Source: Lachnospiraceae bacterium (lineage in GTDB: Bacteria > Bacillota > Clostridia > Lachnospirales > Lachnospiraceae). Taken from it: a stretch of DNA of 13,047 bases. Below the pieces are notes generated by a model. The model had not been told where the DNA came from, did not search any database, and saw nothing but the letters and a program-made list of their open reading frames with translations. Shown here piece after piece: positions 1 through 7,198 of this stretch. The position numbers and the translations under genes were made by a program. Position 1 is the stretch's first letter; every line of letters begins with the position of its first letter. The DNA is taken from contig SFGF01000082.1 in the NCBI GenBank assembly GCA_004556655.1, positions 1 through 13,047 on the forward strand, given 5' to 3'.

Positions 1-378
1 TTTGCCATATAATAGGATGCGGATGGGGTGTTTGTAACGCTTTTCCGTTTCCAGAATCAGCTTGGCATCTTCCTCTGTCAGACAGACCGGCTTTTCCACA
101 AATACATTCATACCCTTCTCCATAGCTGCCACTGCATGACTCACATGCAGGTAGCTGGGCAGACAGATATGTACAACATCCAGTGACTCTTTCTCTATCA
201 GTTCCATACCAAACTGATAGGTTCTGGCGTTTGGGAAATAGGAAGCAGCCTTATCTAGAAAATCTTTTCTGCAATCTGCCAACGCTACTACCTCTACGTC
301 CATCTGGGAAGACAATGCCTTTAGCGAAAGATAATGTGTGGTTCCCATTCCTCCACATCCGATTACACCAACTTTCAC
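1..378 (-). CDS. Gfo/Idh/MocA-family oxidoreductase, N-terminal part (cut by left window edge)
   Basis: The first 126 codons of a leftward NAD(P)-dependent oxidoreductase can be read; the C-terminal substrate domain lies outside the window. The protein begins VKVGVIGCGGMG, a Rossmann glycine motif at residues 7-12. It continues with an acidic residue in ALAD (Asp35) at the position that usually contacts the cofactor ribose, the family's HICLPSYLH strand (70-78) and the EKP signature at 95-97, where the Lys is normally catalytic. The start is a GTG at 376-378, preceded by GAGGTGG with 5 nt spacing; no in-frame ATG fits. The gene is divergent from the ROK genes, and the second oxidoreductase at 3378 is a relative rather than a copy. 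Family members oxidise sugars, inositols or related polyols; the substrate cannot be told here. A 12-bp motif (405-416) sits just upstream and recurs in front of the divergent ROK gene. Confidence 0.9.
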   Translation of the reverse strand, partial: MKVGVIGCGGMGTTHYLSLKALSSQMDVEVVALADCRKDFLDKAASYFPNARTYQFGMELIEKESLDVVHICLPSYLHVSHAVAAMEKGMNVFVEKPVCLTEEDAKLILETEKRYKHPIRILLYGK

Positions 379-404
379 ACATTCCACCTCTTTCTTTTTT
401 GTTT

Positions 405-416
405 GTCCAGTGACTT
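405..416 (-). promoter_or_regulatory. Copy A of mirrored 12-bp motif AAGTCACTGGAC (candidate operator)
   Basis: Read toward the leftward oxidoreductase, the minus strand gives AAGTCACTGGAC, then 14 nt (391-404), then the Shine-Dalgarno GAGGTGG. An exact copy in the opposite orientation lies at 819-830 before the ROK gene at the same 14-nt distance. The outer triplets (GTC and GAC) are dyad-symmetric. Position and mirrored duplication suggest a regulator site shared by the divergent genes; the binding protein is inferred, not seen. Confidence 0.55.
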
Positions 417-437
417 AACTATTATGTTAAAAAATAA

Positions 438-500
438 AAGCTAAACATGTGTTTTTCAACTTTTTTTCTCTGTTTAACTTTATTGCTTAACATTTAGCTT
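438..500. repeat. Small inverted pair AAGCTAAA / TTTAGCTT
   Basis: AAGCTAAA (438-445) and TTTAGCTT (493-500) are exact reverse complements 47 nt apart, with similar GTTTAAC/GTTAA words between and beside them. They flank the candidate -35 of the leftward gene, so they could be operator half-sites. In such AT-rich DNA, 8-bp arms may also arise by chance. Confidence 0.25.
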
Positions 501-818
501 GAATATAGATTATCACGTTTTCATTAATGTGTCAATATTATTTGTTGTGTATTTTGCTTTCCCTTGGCATATTCTGCTATTTATAACTATTTTTATTGCA
601 TTTCCTTGTGCATATCGCTACATATCATTCTTATTCCGTCGTTCTTACTATTTGTTCTGTCAATATTATCTTCTCAACCCGTTTATTTTTCTGTATATTT
701 TATTTATATCACTATATATTTTGAATATTTCCATTTATTTATACAATTTATATCTTTTTCATCTTTTTGAAAACACTTATTGCTTATTTTTGCATTCTAT
801 GATACGATATTTTTGATA

Positions 819-830
819 AAGTCACTGGAC
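819..830 (+). promoter_or_regulatory. Copy B of mirrored 12-bp motif AAGTCACTGGAC (candidate operator)
   Basis: This exact second copy of the word lies before the first ROK gene, followed by 14 nt (831-844) and the Shine-Dalgarno GGAGGTG. It falls between a possible -35 TTGATA (813-818) and -10 TATAAA (834-839), where a bound repressor would block RNA polymerase. Autoregulation by the ROK protein is the simplest reading. Confidence 0.55.
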
Positions 831-859
831 TATTATAAAAGATTGGAGGTGAAAACATA

Positions 860-2065
860 ATGAAATTAGTCAATCAACAGTTCATCAAGGATACCAATAT
901 GAAGCATCTTTATACTTCTATCTATTCTTCTCCCGGAATATCAAGAGCCAATCTTGCCAAGCAGACGCATCTGAGTAAAACGACTGTTTCCACGCTGGTT
1001 GACGAACTGATTGAACGCGAATTTATACTTGACAGCGGGATCAGCGACTCCGATTCCATCGGCAGAAAACCAAATTGCCTGCATGTGAGGACAAACAGTT
1101 ATTATGTACTGGTTCTTAACTGGGTGGAAAACACAGTCTATGCATGCCTGGTCGATATAGCAGGAACTTCTGTATTCAGTGAACAATACCAGCTGAATCC
1201 CAGTGATACTTATATTGCCTGTTCATCGTCCTGCCTTTATCATTCTATATTGAACCATTATGATTCCAAACGAATTTTGGGCATCTGTGTAGTTGTATCT
1301 GCCATGATCGATGCTGCTCACAATGAAGTATATTCTACCACACTCAGCCTGCTCGATACCGAAAGAGAGAATCTGATTGATTCACTGCGAGTTGCATTTC
1401 CTGAGTTTTCCGTTGCTCTCTTGGAAGATACTGCATGTTATTCTTATGCAGAAAAAATCTATGCCGGAATTGAAGAAAAGAATTTTGCATTTTTAAACTT
1501 CAGCAGAGGAATCGGCGCAACGCTCTTTATAGAAGGAAATATGCTCGGTAAAGCCAGTGGTTCTTTTACCCAGTTCGGTCATTATTCTCTCAATCCAAAC
1601 GGAGCTTTATGTGCTTGTGGTAATCATGGGTGTTTGGAAACTATGATTTCAGAAAACCGATTAAAATCGCGAATTTCCGAATTTGGTTCAATTTCTTCCT
1701 TGGAAATGCAGGATTACGTTACTTTTTCCGATTTAGGAAAAGCCGTCACCTTCCGGGATCCAACTGCTATTACCATGGTACGTCAGATGGCATGGGAACT
1801 GGCACAGGCGCTGGGAAATCTGATTTGTACCGTCAATCCTTCACTGATCGTACTGGGAGGAAAAATACCTCCTCTTGGAGAATTATTCCTAAATGAAGTC
1901 CGAAACGGATTGAAAAGCACTGGTTTTCGCAAAATGGTTGATTCTGTAACTGTGCGTTATTCAAAACTCCCAAGCGATTCTTTTATAAACGGTGCAATGA
2001 AATATTTTTTTGATATTCATTATAGTTTTACCGATAACAATACTTCTTCTTTTTTCATCGGTTAA
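860..2065 (+). CDS. ROK-family transcriptional repressor (first of tandem pair)
   Basis: 401 aa, the normal length for a ROK repressor (NagC/XylR/Mlc type). Residues 1-70 form a winged helix-turn-helix with the typical SPGISRANLAKQTHLSKTTVS stretch (24-44, one residue trimmed here: PGISRA...LSKTTVS) and the GRKPN wing (68-72). Residues from about 80 form a sugar-kinase-like effector domain. The zinc signature CACGNHGCLE at 251-260 gives Cys251, 253 and 258, with His241 in FGHYS as the fourth ligand. The kinase DxGGT phosphate loop is absent (LNWVENTVY at 86-94), so it is a regulator, not a kinase. Oddly, the usual GE-x-GH sugar-contact motif reads TQFGH. ATG follows GGAGG by about 10 nt. It is probably autoregulated through the motif at 819-830 and also controls the flanking oxidoreductases. 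The inducer is unknown. Confidence 0.93.
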   Translation: MKLVNQQFIKDTNMKHLYTSIYSSPGISRANLAKQTHLSKTTVSTLVDELIEREFILDSGISDSDSIGRKPNCLHVRTNSYYVLVLNWVENTVYACLVDIAGTSVFSEQYQLNPSDTYIACSSSCLYHSILNHYDSKRILGICVVVSAMIDAAHNEVYSTTLSLLDTERENLIDSLRVAFPEFSVALLEDTACYSYAEKIYAGIEEKNFAFLNFSRGIGATLFIEGNMLGKASGSFTQFGHYSLNPNGALCACGNHGCLETMISENRLKSRISEFGSISSLEMQDYVTFSDLGKAVTFRDPTAITMVRQMAWELAQALGNLICTVNPSLIVLGGKIPPLGELFLNEVRNGLKSTGFRKMVDSVTVRYSKLPSDSFINGAMKYFFDIHYSFTDNNTSSFFIG

Positions 2066-2140
2066 CTAAAAAGACCGCTTTCATTCTCGTTTTGTTTATG
2101 ATATGGTAATAATAAAAATAAGCTAAGAAGGCAGGTCCCT

Positions 2141-3349
2141 ATGAAACTTGTAAACCAACAAATTATAAAAAATAACAACCTTAAAATACTGTATCGACAT
2201 ATTCAGCAAACGCCCGGTATTTCCAGGGCTCAGCTATCCAAACTGACGGGGCTCAGCAAAACAACAATTTCTTCTCTAGTAGATGAACTGATTGAACGTA
2301 AATTTGTTCAAGATACAGGAATCCTTGACGATACTTCTTCTGTAGGTCGTAAGCCAAATGGCCTTCAGCTTCTACATAATCACCATTATGCAGTTGTTAT
2401 TGGATGGAATTCTAAAAATGTCAGTGCAAAGCTGGTGGATATTTGTGGCGTTATCGTAAAAGAAATCTATCAGCCCTACTATGAAAATGATTCTTATGTA
2501 TCATGCTCACGAGTGCTTTTAGATAAAATTCTGGAAGAAGATGTTTCCAGAGATCAGATTTTAGGAGTGTGCATCGTGATTCCTGCTATGATTGATGCAG
2601 ACCGCATGAGTATTTTCACGACAACCCTGGATATTTCATCAAAGGACAGTCCCGATCTACTCACAAATATTCGATCCACTTTTTCGGATTTTCCATTGTC
2701 CATATTGAATGATACTGCCTGTGCCGCATATGCAGAGAAAGTATACACACGAATCACTCAGCAGGATTTTGCTTACATCAATTTTCAGCATGGTATCGGA
2801 GCTGCGCTTTTTATCCACGATAAACTGCTGGGTAATGCAACTGCATCCTATACACAGTTCGGTCATTATTCTATTGATCCGGATGGCAAACAATGTTCTT
2901 GCGGCAATAAAGGATGTCTGGAATTGATGATAAGCGAAGATTCTCTGAAAGAACGCCTGGTCCAGGCAGGATGCCAGTCCTCTCTCCGGCAGAATTCCAA
3001 AATAACATATGCGGATTTAAGTTCTGCTGCCCTTTACGGAGATCCGGCTTCTCAAAAAGTGATTCGTGATATGGCAAAAGATTTTTCTATAGCACTGCGA
3101 AATCTTGTCTGCCTTGTACATCCAAAACTTATTATTATTGGAGGTAAAGGAAAAGATCTCGGACCATTCTTTCTCGAAGAAATATCTTCTCGACTAAAAG
3201 AAACAGGTTTTCAACGAATGCTTGATTCCGTTCAGATACGATACAGTTTTTTGGATTCTACTGCCTATTTTGTAGGTGGTATGAAATATTTTTTTGATAT
3301 TCATTATGATTTTACACAGAATCTGACCGGTTCCTTTTTTATCGGTTGA
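2141..3349 (+). CDS. ROK-family transcriptional repressor (second of tandem pair)
   Basis: 402 aa, colinear with the preceding gene: both begin MKLVNQQ, share PGISRA, LSKTT, LVDELIER and GRKPN in the DNA-binding domain (about 40 of the first 60 residues identical by eye), and end KYFFDIHY-x-FT-x-N with a final SFFIG. Zinc motif CSCGNKGCLE is at 252-261 with His242 in FGHYS. As in its neighbour, the DxGGT loop is missing (VIGWNSKNV) and the GE-x-GH motif is TQFGH. The 75-nt gap from the first ROK gene holds no copy of the 12-bp motif and no convincing promoter, and its ribosome site (AAGAAGGCAGG) is only moderate, so co-transcription is likely. It looks like a tandem duplication that has diverged. 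The near-identical recognition-helix region suggests overlapping DNA targets; heterodimers are possible but unproven. Confidence 0.93.
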   Translation: MKLVNQQIIKNNNLKILYRHIQQTPGISRAQLSKLTGLSKTTISSLVDELIERKFVQDTGILDDTSSVGRKPNGLQLLHNHHYAVVIGWNSKNVSAKLVDICGVIVKEIYQPYYENDSYVSCSRVLLDKILEEDVSRDQILGVCIVIPAMIDADRMSIFTTTLDISSKDSPDLLTNIRSTFSDFPLSILNDTACAAYAEKVYTRITQQDFAYINFQHGIGAALFIHDKLLGNATASYTQFGHYSIDPDGKQCSCGNKGCLELMISEDSLKERLVQAGCQSSLRQNSKITYADLSSAALYGDPASQKVIRDMAKDFSIALRNLVCLVHPKLIIIGGKGKDLGPFFLEEISSRLKETGFQRMLDSVQIRYSFLDSTAYFVGGMKYFFDIHYDFTQNLTGSFFIG

Positions 3350-3377
3350 TTCTTCACCATAGGAGGTAACATAAGAA

Positions 3378-4442
3378 ATGAAAAAACTGAGAGCTGCAAT
3401 TGTAGGCTGCGGAAGAATTTCCGTATGTTATGAAGATGCTTTCCACCGCCTTTCCGATCAGGTAGAATTAGTATATGCCGTAGATAAGAATCCGGAACTG
3501 GCGAAAGCATTTGCTGAAAAATTTGGCTGTTCCTTTACTACTGATTTCGATGAAATTCTGGATAAAAATATTGACGTTGTACATCTTTGTCTTCCGCACT
3601 ATCTTCATCCGATCATGGCCATCAAGGCAATGAAAGCCGGAATCAACGTACTGACTGAAAAACCCATCTCTATTTCTCTGCAGGATGCAGATGAAATGAT
3701 TCGTGTTCAGAAAGAAACCGGTGTCAAACTCGGAGTGATTTTTCAAACACGTTATACAAAAAGTGTAGAAAAATTAAAAGAAATGATTGCCAGAGGTGAT
3801 TTTGGCAAAATCCACACTGCCCGTTCCTACCTCACCTGGAACCGTCCGCTGAACTACTATTCCGGCAGTGACTGGAAAGGTACCTGGGACAAGGAAGGCG
3901 GCGGAGTTCTGATCGATCAGGCCATCCACAGCATCGACCGTGTCCGTTATATGCTTGACAGCGATGTGGAATGGATTGAGGGAAGCATCCACAATTATGT
4001 ACACAAGTTTGTGAAAGTAGAAGATTCTGCAAACGCAGCCATCATGTTTAAAAACGGCTGTCTCTACAACCTGTATGCCTGCAATATTTATGGTGCAGAT
4101 TCACCCATCACCATTGAGCTTATGGGTGAAAAAGGACGCTGTGGTCTGATTCAGGATATGGGTTTTTATGAACTGGACGGCACATACGCCGAAATCCGCA
4201 ATACATACGAAACCACCAACGTAGGACCTGATTATTGGGGCAGCAGCCATCATATCCAGCTTCGTGATTTCTACAATTCTATCCTGACAGACTCCCCTGT
4301 CATGGTTGACGGACTGGAAGGCCGCAAGACATTGGAAATGATAAAAGGAATCTACCTGTCCTCCATGAAACGTGAACGGGTATACCTGCCCTTTGAAGAT
4401 GTAAAATACTCAGATATCAATCAGGCAGTGTCCGTAAATTAA
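3378..4442 (+). CDS. Gfo/Idh/MocA-family oxidoreductase
   Basis: 354 aa, full family length. The N-terminal Rossmann domain has AIVGCGRIS (7-15), Asp36 after the second strand (VYAVD) and the CLPHYLH strand (71-77), followed by EKP at 94-96 with the expected catalytic Lys95. The C-terminal domain has GGGVLIDQAIHSID (174-187), whose Asp180 and His184 match the conserved D-x3-H that contacts substrate, and a WDKEGG segment (170-175). Such enzymes oxidise or reduce sugars, inositols or amino-sugars with NAD(H) or NADP(H); the substrate cannot be assigned. ATG follows AGGAGG with 11 nt spacing. It starts 28 nt after the second ROK gene and ends just before a strong terminator, so it is the last gene of a three-gene unit. 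A second member of the family lies divergently at 1-378. Confidence 0.93.
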   Translation: MKKLRAAIVGCGRISVCYEDAFHRLSDQVELVYAVDKNPELAKAFAEKFGCSFTTDFDEILDKNIDVVHLCLPHYLHPIMAIKAMKAGINVLTEKPISISLQDADEMIRVQKETGVKLGVIFQTRYTKSVEKLKEMIARGDFGKIHTARSYLTWNRPLNYYSGSDWKGTWDKEGGGVLIDQAIHSIDRVRYMLDSDVEWIEGSIHNYVHKFVKVEDSANAAIMFKNGCLYNLYACNIYGADSPITIELMGEKGRCGLIQDMGFYELDGTYAEIRNTYETTNVGPDYWGSSHHIQLRDFYNSILTDSPVMVDGLEGRKTLEMIKGIYLSSMKRERVYLPFEDVKYSDINQAVSVN

Positions 4443-4453
4443 ATTAGAGAATA

Positions 4454-4506
4454 ATGTGCTGAGCCCTCATTTTTAAGTCATTGAGGGTCTCAGCACATAT
4501 TTTTTC
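4454..4506 (+). terminator. Intrinsic terminator after the oxidoreductase
   Basis: ATGTGCTGAGCCCTCA (4454-4469) pairs with 4482-4498, which is its reverse complement apart from one bulged T. The 16-bp stem has a 12-nt loop and is followed by an A and a run of six T on the + strand. It starts 12 nt after the stop codon at 4442. On the minus strand the tract after the stem is less T-rich, so any bidirectional action for the converging operon would be weaker. Confidence 0.92.
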
Positions 4507-4529
4507 TGTATCGATAATACAGGGATCTG

Positions 4530-4545
4530 GGACAGGTGTCTGTCC
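4530..4545. repeat. Short palindrome GGACAG-GTGT-CTGTCC at the aminopeptidase stop codon
   Basis: A perfect 6-bp stem with a 4-nt loop touches the aminopeptidase stop codon (4545-4547). Read on the minus strand it forms directly after the stop, but no T-run follows, so it is not a standard terminator. It may stabilise the 3' end of the operon transcript or be an extragenic palindrome. A second small hairpin (CTGTAT/ATACAG) lies next to it at about 4506-4522. Confidence 0.45.
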
Positions 4546-6611
4546 TATTCAAGTGCCTCATTCAACACTTCTGTCCCCGGCAGTACGAATTTTCCGTCCC
4601 GGATTAGTTCGATTCTGCTTCCATCTGCTCTTTCCACCCAGATTGCTTTCAGTTCATCATAAGGAATTGTAATATCTGTATGGCAGCCAAAGTATGCTTT
4701 TCCCGGATCTTCTTTTCTGAGAATGGAAACTTCATTGTCACGGGCGATAATTTCTTTTCCGTCGGGATTATATACTTTCATATCCTCTGCCCAACTATAG
4801 CAGGTATCTCCCACTGCAAAATGGGGTCCCATCTTTTCAGCGATCAGTATGGGCAGTTTATCCTCTATGCCATACTCTTTTGCCATACGATAAGCCGTGG
4901 TATTGGTTCCGATGGCAAATTCTCCAATCGGAAGGGTTTTGTGATGATGCAGAATGTTTTCCTGGATATATTCCTGATTTTCTTTTTCGGTATCAAAATT
5001 TGTACAGCTATAATCCACAATTTTTCCATTTTTAAACTTCAGTTCCAGATTCTGATACTGTAGTTCTTCCAGATATACCTTAGTCACATGGAGAATTCCG
5101 TCTGTGCCTGCCAATACAGGGGAGGTAAATACTTCACCTACCGGAATGTTTACATCTGCCACGCAGTTTTCAAAATTTGTCTCCTTATCCGGATTTTTCA
5201 GTTTATGAAGCTGAATACGCAGATCTGTGTGATTACCATTTTTTCCGAGAACCCTTACACTGGTTCCCTGATCCAAAGCATCAATCAGTTTTTGCTGCAG
5301 TTTCTGATAGAGATTATAGTCTAACGTATTGATTTTTACCGTCTCACGGAAAATTTCCTCGAACTGTTCTCCAATTTCAGGAACCGGATACGCAATTATG
5401 GTAAAACTTCTTTCTTCTCCCTTAATATAACGATTTGTGATCTGACTCATTTCATTGTTCAGATGCACCTGCAGTTTCTGCTGTTTTTCTGTCATGGTAA
5501 CTGTATTCTCACAAGTTCGGGGAACAAACGGAGCTGTTCCGAATATTTCCACCATTGCCGGTCCGCCATGCTCTGCTGCCAGTTGTTTATATTTTTCATA
5601 GGTTCCCTGAGCCGCACGCAGTTTACGTCCCACAAAATCTTCATCCATGAAAATCCCGGCATCATTTCTGTGATCATAATCAAACTGCGGATTCGGTATG
5701 GCACCATAATATCCAACCCGAAAATGTTGACGTTTATTAACCGCATGAGAAGCCGCCCGATAAATTACCGGTTCCAGTCCCATCTGACGAAATTGAAGAA
5801 TCGCAGCCCGAATCATCCGCTCAAATCCCAGACAATATCTTATGTTGACCGTTTTCTTCTTTTTCAAATCTTTTCCGGTAGTTTCAAAACCGATTCGATA
5901 TCCTTCTGTATAGGTACGAGCCATTGCCTGAATCTCTTCTTCCGGCAGTGTATTTAAAAAGGAAGCGGTTCTCTCCTCCTGCTCTGTAACATATTCACCA
6001 AATTGATACAGATATCTAAGATCTGATACATCCGCCTCCATGATCCTCTTCACAGCAAAATCTATCGACGGATCGATTCCGGTCAGGATCCGATGTTCTA
6101 CCATTTCCTTACAATAATCATTGATATACCAGTAAAGCACCTGACGGATATTTTCTGCTCCCGGCAAATCTCCATCCTGAAATTCTCCGTATACCTGCAG
6201 AAATAATTCCAATCCTACCAAAATGTCCCAGTTTCTTCCTTCAAATGCATATACGATCAGCCCCCGAAGCTCTGTATACAAAAAGCTGAACAGCGGACCA
6301 TAGGATTTTCCAAGAATTTCTGCCGCATAAGCCGGATTACCATAGGACTGTCCATATTGTTGCGGAAGAATATCTTCATACAGTTCTTTGTTCTTTTTGC
6401 GCAATTCCTCCAAAGAGTATCGCTGATACTTACCCTCTGCAATCTCTTCTTTGAGATTCAAAATCTTTTCAAGAAATACTGCCATCTCAGCAAAAAAAGA
6501 CCGAAACGGTTCCGGTACATCTTTTTCCTGTGTTAATTCTTTCACTCGTTCTGCTGCCAGACAATATCTCTCTTCCAGAATATCCTCAACAGGTATGTTC
6601 TTATCAGTCAT
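4545..6611 (-). CDS. M29-type metal-dependent aminopeptidase with long N-terminal extension
   Basis: 688 aa. The C-terminal part carries the whole metal site of family M29 (AmpS/AmpT) in order: Glu493 in NIPVGEVFTSP, Glu564 in IGEFAIGTN, His597 in EKMGPHFAVGD, Tyr605 in CYSW and His644/Asp646 in HTDI. By family knowledge it should remove N-terminal amino acids from peptides using two Co2+/Zn2+ ions in the cytoplasm; no signal peptide is seen. Residues 1 to about 240 are extra compared with roughly 400-aa M29 enzymes: charged, apparently helical, with no motif I recognise. ATG 6609-6611 overlaps the HD gene stop by 8 nt (ATGACTGA) behind GGAGG, so translation is coupled. It is the last gene of the leftward array. 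No link to pyrimidine synthesis is evident beyond co-transcription. Confidence 0.88.
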   Translation of the reverse strand: MTDKNIPVEDILEERYCLAAERVKELTQEKDVPEPFRSFFAEMAVFLEKILNLKEEIAEGKYQRYSLEELRKKNKELYEDILPQQYGQSYGNPAYAAEILGKSYGPLFSFLYTELRGLIVYAFEGRNWDILVGLELFLQVYGEFQDGDLPGAENIRQVLYWYINDYCKEMVEHRILTGIDPSIDFAVKRIMEADVSDLRYLYQFGEYVTEQEERTASFLNTLPEEEIQAMARTYTEGYRIGFETTGKDLKKKKTVNIRYCLGFERMIRAAILQFRQMGLEPVIYRAASHAVNKRQHFRVGYYGAIPNPQFDYDHRNDAGIFMDEDFVGRKLRAAQGTYEKYKQLAAEHGGPAMVEIFGTAPFVPRTCENTVTMTEKQQKLQVHLNNEMSQITNRYIKGEERSFTIIAYPVPEIGEQFEEIFRETVKINTLDYNLYQKLQQKLIDALDQGTSVRVLGKNGNHTDLRIQLHKLKNPDKETNFENCVADVNIPVGEVFTSPVLAGTDGILHVTKVYLEELQYQNLELKFKNGKIVDYSCTNFDTEKENQEYIQENILHHHKTLPIGEFAIGTNTTAYRMAKEYGIEDKLPILIAEKMGPHFAVGDTCYSWAEDMKVYNPDGKEIIARDNEVSILRKEDPGKAYFGCHTDITIPYDELKAIWVERADGSRIELIRDGKFVLPGTEVLNEALE

Positions 6612-7194
6612 CGATAATATTACCCTCCTCTACATTCCGCTCAATCATTTCTTCCATGCATTCCCATATTTCCCGGCTTCCAAGAGGTGTTTTCTCATTT
6701 CTCTTTAAAATCTGAGATTTATGAACCTGATGACGCTTCCAATCCATGCCTCCATTGTCATCATTTAATGACAACGGCTGAAAATTGTCCAGTACATGAG
6801 CAAACTCTGCTTCCGGAGTCTCATACTGTTCAAATTCTTCCCATAAATTCCGAATTTCCTTTTCCTGATCTTCCGGCAAAATTCCGAAAATTCTGTCAGC
6901 AGCTTTCTCTTCTCTCTGACGCTTCGATGCATTCCCTGCAGCATCATACGCATAAGTATCACCTGCATCAATCTCCACCAAATCATGGATCAGAACCATT
7001 TTCATCACTTTGAGTACATCTACTTCTTCATTGGCATGTTCGCTGAGCAAAAATGCCATCAACGCCAGATGCCAGGAATGTTCTGCATCATTTTCCTGTC
7101 GGCTGCCTCCTCTGATATGGGTCTGTCGGTAAATCTGCTTCATTTTATCCACTTCCAGAAGAAATTCTTTTTGTTTTTTTAATCTTTCATTCAT
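6604..7194 (-). CDS. HD-domain phosphohydrolase (YfbR/HDDC2-like)
   Basis: 196 aa. The metal-binding HD signature is complete: His39 in ENDAEHS, His70-Asp71 in LIHDLVEID and Asp136 in FAHVLDN. Additional conserved residues are Glu74 and Asp78 in EIDAGDT. This arrangement matches the HD_3 group that includes YfbR 5'-deoxynucleotidase and human HDDC2, which dephosphorylate nucleoside monophosphates; the exact substrate is inferred. A nucleotide phosphatase in a pyr operon would fit pool balancing, but that is only suggestive. ATG 7192-7194 follows GGGAG, 4 nt after the stop of the upstream membrane-protein gene, and its 3' end overlaps the aminopeptidase start by 8 nt. The C-terminus is acidic and shows no extra domain. 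Confidence 0.88.
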   Translation of the reverse strand: MNERLKKQKEFLLEVDKMKQIYRQTHIRGGSRQENDAEHSWHLALMAFLLSEHANEEVDVLKVMKMVLIHDLVEIDAGDTYAYDAAGNASKRQREEKAADRIFGILPEDQEKEIRNLWEEFEQYETPEAEFAHVLDNFQPLSLNDDNGGMDWKRHQVHKSQILKRNEKTPLGSREIWECMEEMIERNVEEGNIIDD

Positions 7195-7198
7195 AGCA

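Larger units (their letters stand above)
379..859. other. AT-rich divergent intergenic region between oxidoreductase and ROK gene
   Basis: This is the only gene-free stretch longer than 300 bases. It is strongly AT-rich, and the + strand from about 450 to 820 is dominated by T. It must hold both divergent promoters. For the leftward gene, a weak pair is TTGAAA (454-459 on +, read on the minus strand) with an AT-rich -10 17 nt further on, or a CATAAT closer to the gene. For the rightward gene, TTGATA (813-818) and TATAAA (834-839) are 15 bp apart, a short spacing. Open frames exist on the + strand (499-816, 564-770) but start at TTG without a ribosome site and look compositional. It also contains the mirrored 12-bp motif and a smaller inverted pair, each listed separately. 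Confidence 0.7.

Noticed and set aside
499..816. 105-aa hydrophobic frame (and an overlapping 68-aa frame at 564-770) on the + strand
   Set aside because: Both begin at TTG with no ribosome site and lie in T-dominated DNA, where two frames stay open at once because stop codons need A. The protein is almost only F, I, L, Y and S, as expected from T-rich composition.
2066..2140. Separate promoter or operator for the second ROK gene
   Set aside because: The 75-nt gap has AT-rich -10-like words but no matching -35 and no copy of the 12-bp motif; read-through from the first ROK gene is simpler.
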